A DNA stretch of 64,000 nucleotides from Nageia nagi (taxonomy: Eukaryota > Pinophyta): NCBI GenBank assembly GCA_050084985.1, contig JBITNC010000001.1, positions 155,496,001 through 155,560,000 of the forward strand, read 5' to 3'. Positions within the stretch are counted from its first letter, which is position 1. Each line of letters opens with the position of its first letter. Below, piece by piece: positions 54,481-64,000 of this stretch. A model generated the notes under the pieces. That model was not told the origin of the DNA and did no database searches. It was given only the letters and a program-made list of their open reading frames with translations. The position numbers were made by a program, and so were the translations under genes.

Positions 54481-56416
54481 TATCTTGCAATGGAGCATCA
54501 GCTAGATAGTCAACAATTACTTATCCTTTTATTGACTTTTGTTCAATAAAATGTAAATCAAATTTAGTTAAGTGCATTATCCGCTTTACAGTTCTTGAAT
54601 TTTGATATGTTTTATTCATCATATATTTCAACGGATCCATTTTAGAGATGACATATGTTGTATGATTAAGCATATAATATCGAAGTTTTTTAGTAGCAAA
54701 AATGACAGCAAGACATAATTTTTCCAAATATATATACTTAATCTCGTAGCTCATTAGGGTTCTACTCAGATAATATATAGCTTGCTCTTTATTGTGTTCA
54801 TTCTTTTGAGCAAGCATTGTTCCTAACACATTTTCAGTAGCAGAGATATATAACAAAAAGGGTACATCTTTTCTTGGTTGACTTAAGATAGGAGGCGATA
54901 ATAAATATCTTTTAATTTCATCGAATGCATCTTGTTGCTCTTTGCCCCAATGATATTCGATCCCCTTTTTTAATAATTTTGTAAATGGTTTACATTTATC
55001 AGAAAGTTGAGCTATAAACCTTCTAATGGCTTGTAATTTACCCTGTAAACTTTGTAATTGTTTTAGATTTGCAGGAGGTGGCATGTCTACTACTGCCTTC
55101 ACTTTACTAGGATCTATTTCAATTCCTCATCGAGACATAATAAATCCTAATAATTTTCCTGAAGTTACACCAAAAACACACTTTTTTGGATTTAATCATA
55201 CTTTATGTTCTAATAATCTATCTAAGACTTTAATTAGATCTTTTCCATGATCTACTCGATATTTAGATCTAACCAACAAATCATCGACATAATCTTCTAC
55301 TATGTCATGCATATAATCGTGGAATATGTAAGTCATAGCTCTTTGATAGGTTGCCCCAGCATTTTTCAATCCAAAAGGCATAACTTTATAACAAAAAGTA
55401 CCCCAAGGAGTTATAAAATCCATTTTATGTTGATCTTCAGTAGCTATTTTTATTTGATTATAACCAGAAAACCCGTCCATTAATGATAACATATCATGTC
55501 CTGCTGTCGAGTCTACCAAATTATCAATGCTAGGTAAAGGGAAATCATCTTTAGGACAAGCTTTATTAAGATCATGAAAATCTGTGCATATTCTTATTTT
55601 TCCACTTGGTTTTTTCACAGGTACCATATTAGATATCCAATCTGAATAATCTATAGGTTGTATAAATTTGGCTTCTAATAATTTTTGGAGTTCTTCTTTT
55701 ACTATTAATGCTATAGTAGGATGCATTTTACGTAATTTCTGTTTAACCAGTTTAGCATTAGGCTTTAAGGCTAAATTATGTACTACTAACTTGGGATCTA
55801 TTCCAGGCATGTATGCATATGACCATGCGAATACCTTTTCTTGTTCTTTTAATAAGGTTATGATTTCTTCTTGTTCATTTTGCATGAGGTTTTCTCCTAA
55901 TTGAATAATTTTAGGATTTTGAGGATCATTACTAATATTTATTTCTAAGGCTTTTTTAGTAAGCATATGCGACCCTTCTTCTAATTGATTTGGTACTGGT
56001 ATCCAACCATTGTCATTAACACTATATTCTTCATCATATTCTTGAGTTTGTTCATTCATGCATACTTGATTTTCATAGGAACCAAGTATGTGATCTACAT
56101 TTTTGAATTCATGTACCAAAGGGTTAGATGATATAAGGGAGAAATCAGCAATTATTTCATCTGTAAAGGTGTTGGCTATTATTTTGATTAAATTTTGATT
56201 TTCGTTAACTTCATCTATTTGTTCATTATTTTGATCTTCAATATCATTCTCTTTTATTGTAACCATATTTATCGATGGTATATCTGAATATGAAATGATT
56301 GATGATTCGATATTTTTATTTATTTTTTCTGGTATATGTCTTGGTAAACAAGAATGTTTCCAGAGTGGCCCAATATTATTAATAAAGAGCGTTTCGACAC
56401 CTTCTAAGACATCCAT
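54481..56416 (-). pseudogene. Reverse transcriptase and first RNase H of the Tat element
   Basis: From ATG 56416 a ~150-residue acidic linker leads into the polymerase: VFAWSYAYMPGIDPKLVVHN, KIRICTDFHDLNKACPKDDF, DGFSGYNQI, GTFCYKVMPFGLKNAGATYQ and the catalytic DYVDDLLV at about 55293-55270. The first RNase H follows (55102-54521; AIYYLSRTLMSYE, KLRYYMLNH). Stops near 55195, 55130 and 54520 are each one C-to-T change from Arg or Gln codons. Apart from stops the frame is continuous with gag and integrase. Confidence 0.92.
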
Positions 56417-57199
56417 TTCACTTAATTATTCTTCTCTTATATCAATAACTTCTTGTACTATGGATTCTTTCTCTAAGATTTCTTCGTTATAATCCAAATT
56501 CTCTTCTCCTAAATTTTCTAATTTAGCAAGAGTTTCACATTTATTTTGATAACCTAATCCACTTTTATCAGTGGGGTATTGGTATTGTAATTCAATTATC
56601 TCTCGTGGACCTTGTTCATATCGACCTAATCCTCATCCTTGCCAATTACATTTGTTAAAATAGTTTAAGACAAATGTTCTTGAACATGGTGATAAATATT
56701 TCATATCATTACTGAAATTTCCTTCATATGTTTGATTGGGTATTGTTGACACAGGATCCCCTATCCCTGTATAGATGAACATTGTCTCATTAGGTACTTC
56801 TCCTAAAGGCACTATTTGTCCAATCACACTAGGTGGTTCAGATAATCTTCCCATTTCTTGTGATGAGGGTATACTAAATACCACATCATCTACGTCATAT
56901 TCTCCCATCCCAAAATCCTTTAATTTGACTTTTACTGGATATACATTGGATGAGTTATTATTAGATGTAGTATTTACTTGTTTTGATGAAGAGGCTCCAT
57001 ATTTTTCATTTAAAGTTTTAGCCACTTTTTCCCAAGTATTTTTATCTTGTATAACTATATCACCTTTTCCTTTTATGACTTCAGAGTGATTCATACTTTT
57101 ATTCATCAATATAGTTGATAAATTAGGGGACGGTAATGTCACTTTATTCGGATCAAAAATTAAATTACAGTGTGAGTAAGGGTCTGGATCTTTAAACAC

Positions 57200-57640
57200 A
57201 CAATGAACTTTATCTTTATAGATGTATTTTAAACATCCATGATAAGTTGATGGAACACATTACATTTCTCTAATCCATGGACATCCTAAAAGAATGTTGT
57301 ATTGTATAATATTTCCTTCAATTATATGTAATAATGTTTGAACAGTTTTAGCCCCTACTATAATCGGTAGCACTATTGATCCCAAAGTTGAACACACTGC
57401 ATCATTAAATGCCCTAATTTGCAAAGAAGGAGCTAGGATAAGCGAATCTGATAAATTTAAATTTTTGTATGCAGCATCTGAAATTATATTTATAGCTAAA
57501 CCTTCATCTATCAGAATTCTTTTAAATAATTTCCCATCTACTTTACCTATTATATGTAAAGGTGGATCAAGTCCACTTGGTCCATTGTTATTTAATTTTT
57601 CTTATTCGTAGAAGGTGATGCTAGGTTGTTGAGATATCCT
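57200..57640 (-). pseudogene. Aspartic protease of the Tat element
   Basis: GPSGLDPPLHIIGKVDGKLF leads to the active-site region ILIDEGLAINIIS; the Asp is kept, but Glu stands where Ser/Asn/Gly is usual. The second half is YNILLGCPWIREM, where most family members have GRPWI, and ends at a stop replacing a Lys or Gln position (near 57261). It would cut the gag-pol polyprotein. Confidence 0.8.
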
Positions 57641-57779
57641 CAAACTTTCAACTATTGAAATAAAATTATCGAGGTTACTAATATCCACTTGAATTTCTTG
57701 TAGAATTTGATTCATAGCCTTCCTATAACCCTCAGACTGTTGTAATAATTCAAATAAGGTCATCTTCACTAGAGACATT

Positions 57780-60561
57780 TTTAATTATCGTTGAAGAGCA
57801 CCTTTTATCAAAACTTTAGGTTGTTGTGGGGGAGGTATAGGTTGTATATTAATTGGGTTTGATATCGATTGATTTTTTCATGGATTATCTTATTTATTCT
57901 GATATTGTTGTGCTCTTGTAGCTATACCAATCATATGTATTGAATCATCTATAGTCCCTATAAATGGCATATCCTTATTATTCCATGTATAGTTCATTTG
58001 GTTTGGGATGGTTGCCACATTATTAGCCTGATGTGAAGGTAAGGGGTTTTGATATATCCTTAAATTTTGATTTGAAGGCACAACAGGATTATCCACATCT
58101 ATCATTCAACTATCTATTAAGTCTTGAATTTTATGCTGTAAAGTTCGACATTTATTTGTATTATGTCCCTTTTGCCTATGATAAGCACAAAATTCATTTT
58201 CCTTATACCATTTACTTCCCTTAGCATTAGGATTTTTAGGTTTTATATCAGGTAATCTAATCATACCATTATCACATAATTTTTTAAGTATTTCTGCTAA
58301 TGGTTCTGCTAATGGGGTAAAATTTCTTTTAGACTTAGGTTCAACATTTTCTTCGATTTTTGAAGCTTGACCAGAATCTTCTGTCATAGCTATTTGATTG
58401 TTTTGTGGTTGTTTAGTACTGTTCTCATATTGATTACCTTTTTTGTATTCTTTTTTCTTAAGCTTTAGTTCTCCATCTTGAATTTTAACTCTTTCTATAA
58501 CTACTGCCTGAGCAATAGCTTCTTCAAAAGTTCTATGTTGTTGAATTTGGAGAACACTGGCTATTGGTCTTAAACAACTTTGACTAAATAATTTAACCAA
58601 TTCCTCTTATGGTATTGTATAAGACATACTAGTGAGTATAGCCTGCCATCTTGAGATGTAATCTTGTATAGTTTCATCAGGAAATTGTTGCAATCTCGTG
58701 AGATCAGTAATTGAAGATTTTTCTTTAATATTGATTCTAAAATGTTCAAGAAATTGATTAGCTAATTGTTCGAATGTATATAAACTATGCATAGGTAAAT
58801 TATTATACCAATCCAAAGCTTGGCCTGTGAGTATCATAGGAAATATACGTAACATTAATGAGTCATCATTGGCTATCTGATAACTAGAAAATGTAAATTT
58901 TCTCAAATGTTCTTTGGGGTCTTCTCTTCCTTTAAATGACTCTATTTTAGGAAATTCAAACCTATATGGTAGTTTCCTTTTTGGAACACTTGAATAGGCT
59001 CATTGCAGATATTCTTGTAATTCAACTTTTGAAGTCCTTGAACATTCATTTCTCGATTAATAAAATCCTTCATAAAGTCTTCTAATTCTTTATCGGTTCT
59101 ATGACCTTGGGTGTGTCTATGATATCTTCGAGTATTTGGATCCTTTTCCAAAATTGATCTTGAAATGTAAGACTCATAGTCAGAAGGAAACTCTGACGGT
59201 GGTGGAGGCAATATTTTAAGAGGTGAATGTCGTCATGGAATAGGGATTCTAGGAGGTTTTCGGGATATCTCTTTTCCATATAGATCTTTTCCCTTATAAT
59301 TAGGTTGTCTTGTTTGATTTTGGGTTTGTTCAATCCAACTTTTAATAGAATCTCACTTTTGTTTATCATATAATTTTTAAAGTTCTAGTTCCTTATCTAT
59401 TTCCTTTTGTAATAAAATGGTTGTCTCTCTATCCATCGCTTCTTGTTTGTCTAAGTAAGGATCTCGATATCTTTGTATTTGACTTCCTTCAGGAGTTTCC
59501 GGTTTCAAATTCCTTATTTTTTGATATTCATCCCACTATCTTTGTTTTTCTTTCTCCATATGTAGATATTGTTCCCTTTTTATTTTTTCATTCTCTAATT
59601 CTTTAAGTTGTAATTCTTGTAAACGAAGTTGAATCTCATGCTCTTTATGGAATCTTTTCTTTTCTTTTTCCAAGAACTCATTTCTTTCTTCCTTTGCTTG
59701 TTCTTGTTCTATGAATTTTCTTTTATCTCTAAGAAGTTTATCTTTCATTTCTTTTAATTTATCCTCTTGTTCTTGAATTTTAATGAATTCATCAACTTCC
59801 TTTAGGAGATATTACATCTTTGCGGCCCTTTTAATATCATCAGCATGTATTTCCGTGAATTTTTGACTGGCTTTTATTTTACGTAATCGTCGTTGTTCTA
59901 GTTCTTCATAAGAAGGTATCTCTTCTATTTTGTACTTAGATGTCCTTCTATGTAATCCTCCTTTTGAAGAATAATATTTCTCTGTTTGCTTCATTGAAGG
60001 AGCTCTTTGAGATAAATTGCTCGTAGGTATTGATACTTCATTTTTTCCTAATTCGAGAGATTTATGAGAAAGGGGAGCTTCCTCCTTTCGGATTAAAGAG
60101 CTTACTTTTTGACCGTCTGATAATTGACAAATGACTCTTTCATATTTAACTTTATAAGGCTCAGTCTCTGGTACTGCTATGGTTTCGGCCTAAGATTTAG
60201 CCTCATCAATTTCTAGGTTATCAAGCTTTTGGTCTAGTTTTTCTACATCTCCCGGTAAACTAGAAGACGTCTTAGGAATAGCCCTATGATTAGCTAGGCG
60301 ATGATGAATTTCAATTAACTCTTTATCTAACACTTGTATTCCAGCCTTGGTAATAGGATCTTCTATACTTTATTTTTGCAATCTAGTTTGATCATAATCA
60401 CAATCCCAATCTTTACAAACTACCTATGAATTTGACTCATCTAAAGGAGGTGGCCTCCTAACCGAATACTCTATCAAATCCATATTGTCTGAATCTATTT
60501 CTTGTATTTCAAATGGGTGTTCTTGCATTTTTTTAGCGGTCATACTTCTAGTTTGAACCAT
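57780..60561 (-). pseudogene. gag of the Tat element
   Basis: Starts at ATG 60561-60559 (MVQTRSMTAKKMQEHPFEIQ). A very long charged N-region follows, including a Lys/Glu/Arg-rich coiled coil at 59748-59536. The gag core lies at 58990-58610 (MILTGQALDWYNNLPM, DYISRWQAILTSM) and a Cys-His motif CAYHRQKGHNTNKC at 58170-58130, typical of this lineage. One frame change lies at about 58975, in CCAAAAAGG, most simply a one-base loss; below it a single frame runs through all of pol. At about 930 residues with the linker, this gag is long for a Gypsy element. Confidence 0.85.
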
Positions 60562-62350
60562 TTTAGATATCATAAACAAGCATCATGAATAACAAACTCT
60601 ATTTTTATCTTTTAGATTATATTTTCGAGAAAACAATTTAATGCACAAACAGCCTATATGCAAACCTACTTTTAATGATGTGATTATCTTCTTTAACTTT
60701 TTCGCATATTTTTAATGTCTAAATTAAATGAACGATATGGGTTGTTTATTTTTAATCTTTTTAATTTTCCTAATTTGTTTTGACTAGTCAAGTGTTAAAC
60801 AAAGTAGGTTGGGCAATTCTAATGTTTGCAAGTTTCTATGGCTTTTGGCTTAGTTCTAGATGAGTCTCCTTTTTTGACTCCTACCTAAAGGAAAGTTACC
60901 TTGGTCATCACCTCCAAGTGTAACTGGCTCTATGGCTTCAAGTGTGTTATGTCGGTGGTTACAAAGAAGTAAGAATTAATAGTTGGTAGTGACATCCAAC
61001 TCATTAATGTTCAATTATCCTTTAAGGCTTTATGAAATGCATTTAAACAAGTAAGATACATTTATGCATACTACCCTCCCAAACATTCATGTCCATTTAC
61101 TTATTTTATCTTAATGTGATATAATCAAAAAGTTTCTTTTAAGTGAGTCTTGACCTTAGTAAACCCTGTTATTCTTTTTAATTAAAATGCGATTCATTAT
61201 CGAACCTCTTAATGATGTTCATTAACCCCTTCCAGCTGTTGAAGTATTATGTGTAATAAATTCCTTCTTCTTACTAGTCACATATCTCTTCGACCTCCAA
61301 TGGAGTGGTAAGAGCAGACTTGGTAAGAAGCCGTTAAGTGTAGATAAATTAATTAGGTGAGGTTCAATTACTCCTCCAAGAGTCACATATCCCTTCGACC
61401 TCCAATGGAGTGGTAAGAGCAGACATCTTTAAGAGTGTTAATATGAAGTATATTTCCAAATAAGATGTGAATAAATTTTACCTCTTTCACTTAACTTATT
61501 TCTGATCACTTAAGATCGCTTGAAGCGCAAAAGTGAGAGCATACTTTGTTAAGTGAAAGTACTTAATGTATTCGAATCCCTCCAATTCATTAGCTTTTTA
61601 ATATGATTTATACTACCCAAAAAACCGATTCATTTACCTTAGGTTCATTCTAAATTAAGTGTAATTCATTTACTCCTTCCAATAGTGGAAGTATTATGTG
61701 TAGTAAATTACCTCCTCTTACTAGTCACATATCCCTTCGACCTCCGATGGAGTGGTAAGGGCAGACTTGGTAAGAGGTCATTATGTGTGATAAATTAGCC
61801 AAATTAATGATAATGTGAATGTGAAAGAAAAGAAAAATTAATTACTCCTTCTTATCCAGTCTATTCTGGTCACCTTAGATCGCACGAAGTGCAAAGGGAG
61901 AGCATAAGTAGGCAAGATAAAAAGTATTAATGTGTGCGTGTCCTTAACCCAAAAGAATAAAAACAAATAACATTATTCATAACATACATTAAATAAAAAA
62001 TGCATTTAAAGTTTTTGCTACCCATTTTCTACATGCACTTTGAGCAAAGAGATCACACAAAATTTTACCAACTGTCATTTTAAATGCCTACTTACATTTA
62101 ATGTATTTACCTCAGATTAGAAAACATACCAGTCTTACAGAGATCGTTGACGATTTTACAGTGATCGTTGGTGATTTTTATACGATCATTGATGATCCTG
62201 AAAACACTAAAAAACATAAACAAAACAACAGATCAAACAGATTTGAGTTAGTTTCTGATTCCACAGGATGTAAATAGATTTAAAAATATAATCAAAATAA
62301 CATGTAATTGATCTTATTTTTTGCTTCAATTCTCTGAATGCATGCAAGGG
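60562..62350 (-). other. Untranslated leader of the Tat element with internal duplications
   Basis: 1.8 kb between primer site and gag. No coding frame. It contains the repeat family listed at 61276-61908 and GATC quasi-palindromes at 62142-62155, 62163-62176 and 62183-62197 next to the primer site. Confidence 0.75.
61276..61908. repeat. Duplicated leader blocks
   Basis: A 44-bp block (AGTCACATATCYCTTCGACC, then TCCRATGGAGTGGTAAGRGC) occurs at 61276-61319, 61381-61424 and 61723-61766. A second block (AGATCGC...GAGAGCATA) occurs at about 61502-61542 and 61868-61908. A longer unit starting near 61226 and 61670 (GAAGTATTATGTGTARTAAATT) shows that whole segments were duplicated. Confidence 0.85.
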
Positions 62351-62368
62351 GCCCTCCTTCTAGCGCCA
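62351..62368 (-). other. Primer binding site of the Tat element
   Basis: On the minus strand TGGCGCTAGAAGGAGGGC, three bases after the 5' LTR end. It starts with TGG, as needed to pair with a tRNA CCA end. I do not recognise the tRNA with certainty. Confidence 0.75.
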
Positions 62369-62371
62369 GAT

Positions 62372-63488
62372 TGTGTACATTGAATTGTGCACCTAAAACG
62401 TAATTTATCCAGATAAATCATTCAACACAATAAATCAGAACACATTCAATATTACACATAATTAATGATGTAGATATTATATCCAAAAAGATTTTAATGA
62501 AATTTAATACAATAAGAGACTGTTATCGATCTATATGAATCAGTATCGATTTATTATGAATCGACAGCGATCGTTTGGATCGGTCACGATCTAAGCAGGG
62601 ATCGTTAACGATCAAGGGTCTCCCACTATTCTTGTGCTTGTTGTAAACTTTTAGCTTTTGTCATCGATCTAAGGAATCACCATCGATCGATCTCTAAATC
62701 ATCAATGATTTATGGCATTATAGTGAACTTTTCGCAGAGTTTTGAAATATTTGTATCTCTTCCTGGTTGTTCTCCTTCATGCTTGCTTCTATCATTTTAT
62801 TCCTGTATTGACCCTACACATAGAAAATAAACAAAACATCAAAGCATACCTGCTAATACATATAGATTAGAAGTAAACAACATAATATTAAAATATACTA
62901 GATGGTAGATTCGCTATTGATCAAGCATCAAACCTTTGCTTACAAACTTCTGGTTTAATTTCTACAGAGCTTCGCTATAGTAAATTCGGGTCTCTTTGTT
63001 CACATACAGAGCTTGTATTTATAAGCTCAAAAGTTTGTTATTAATTTGTTTTGCTGTTCAAAAGATTCTAGGTAACCTTCCGTGTGAAATCTTGAGGTGT
63101 TATTATCTCAACTCCACATCCATAACTCTAAATTATGCGTACTAGGCTATTTTGGGCTTAGATTTGTCAGTTTTTGAATTATTCAGGGATCGTCAACGAT
63201 CCTAGAGGATCGTCAATGATCGTGACAGGTCGTCAATGATTTTTTAGTAAATTTTATGCTAATATTGGAATGATCGCCCAACGGTCATTTTTTAACGAAA
63301 AGAGGTCGTATGACCACCCGTTTTGCATTCTACTCGCAAAGATCTATCCAATAATAGAATTTTAAAGCTTGATTGAAGCTTGTCTAAGGATTTATAATCA
63401 TTTTAATGTGATATATGTTAAAAATATATCTATTTTATTTATTTATATGTTGTTAAACTAAATGTAGGGTTTATTTTGAGTGTCTACA
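62372..63488 (-). repeat. 5' LTR of the 19-kb Tat element
   Basis: Pairs with 44520-45634. On the minus strand TGTAGACAC...GTACACA. Followed by the duplication attag at 63489-63493. Confidence 0.93.
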
Positions 63489-63493
63489 ATTAG

Positions 63494-64000
63494 TATTCAA
63501 TAGGTTTCACTTGTCTAAATGTCATATCTTTTGCATTTTTATGATAGTTTGTTTAAACTTATTTAATAAGTTTTTCAACTATGTCTAAAGAGATAAGAAA
63601 TTCATATCTCCTTTTCTCTAAATAGCTAAAGACAAACCTTAATAACTATTTTTCTTAATATTCTTCTTGAAGACAAAAATAAGTTAATTATTACTTTAGA
63701 GAAGATACAATTTGTAATCAAGAGTTCTAAAATCTAGAATAATATATTTATATATAACACACCATAGCATAATATGCAATCGATCTATTACAAAGTAATA
63801 AATTAGAGATGAATAATAAGATTTATTACTATAATAACAACTAAGTATATTTATTTTTTTTATTCTACTTGCAACAAGTCTATTTAGAAATTAGCATTCA
63901 TTTATTTATATTAGTTAAAATCATTTATGATAAACCTTATGTATAAAAAATTCTACACAATCCTTATATGGAAAGTATGAAGCTACTCATGTGGAAGGTC
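63494..64000. other. AT-rich flank
   Basis: Host DNA beyond the Tat element. No gene, LTR end or repeat recognised. Confidence 0.6.

Larger units (their letters stand above)
44520..63488 (-). mobile_element. 19-kb Ty3/Gypsy (Tat-type) element with two extra coding modules
   Basis: LTRs of about 1.1 kb (44520-45634 and 62372-63488) differ by a few percent, mostly transitions, and are flanked by a perfect duplication attag (44515-44519 and 63489-63493). On the minus strand the order is 5' LTR, primer site, 1.8-kb leader, gag, protease, reverse transcriptase, RNase H, archaeal-type RNase H, integrase, an extra sense ORF, a 2-kb repeat-bearing region, an antisense intron-containing plant-mobile-domain gene, polypurine tract and 3' LTR. 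The second RNase H marks the Tat lineage, in which extra ORFs and long 3' regions are known. It is complete in structure but inactive because of stop codons. Confidence 0.93.

Noticed and set aside
58960-58990. Programmed -1 frameshift at CCAAAAAGG in gag of the Tat element
   Set aside because: The shift lies inside the gag region, not at a gag-pol border, and the site is not a good slippery heptamer. A one-base loss in an A run is simpler.

Overview
This window is nuclear DNA of a seed plant. It is AT-rich and gene-poor and is filled with nested LTR retrotransposons; a large-genome lineage such as a gymnosperm is my best guess, but that is inference. There is no prokaryotic organisation. Only two host-gene traces are recognisable: the first two exons of an organellar lysyl-tRNA synthetase (minus strand, 6350-7052, reading frame intact) and a ruined pentatricopeptide-repeat (PPR) gene (plus strand, about 13.93-15.61 kb). 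A tRNA-derived SINE sits at 13.11-13.39 kb.

Layout. 0-5.6 kb: a putative outer LTR element (LTR 183-1151, degraded tRNA-Met primer site at 1153) carries an acidic ORF. That ORF is split in frame by a non-autonomous Copia element (2209-5529, target duplication ctcat). 5.6-7.2 kb: 5' part of the synthetase gene. 7.4-11.4 kb: a LINE tail and a second non-autonomous Copia element on the minus strand, whose gag is split by a solo LTR (9634-10996, duplication tcttt). 11.4-17 kb: AT-rich DNA, the SINE and the PPR pseudogene. 17-37.6 kb: a three-deep nest, in which an L1-type LINE was split by an 18-kb Ty3/Gypsy element (18972-37098), itself split by an 8.5-kb Copia element (26276-34739). 37.6-43.8 kb: an LTR element with a coding-poor interior (duplication cttta). 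44.5-63.5 kb: a structurally complete 19-kb Ty3/Gypsy element of Tat type on the minus strand (duplication attag).

The 19-kb element is the most interesting object. Besides gag, protease, reverse transcriptase, two RNase H domains and integrase, it carries two extra coding modules downstream of pol. One is a sense ORF of about 394 codons with an internally repeated module and no family I know. The other is an antisense, intron-containing gene for a plant mobile domain (PMD) protein. Both Tat-like elements also hold structured repeat arrays between pol and the 3' LTR, including hairpins whose stems covary while the loop stays constant. The 19-kb element is further studded with a 14-bp quasi-palindrome of the type GATCGTYRACGATC.

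Almost every coding region is a pseudogene. In the 19-kb element the lesions I read are nearly all stop codons one C-to-T change from Gln or Arg codons, with almost no indels, which fits decay of methylated DNA.
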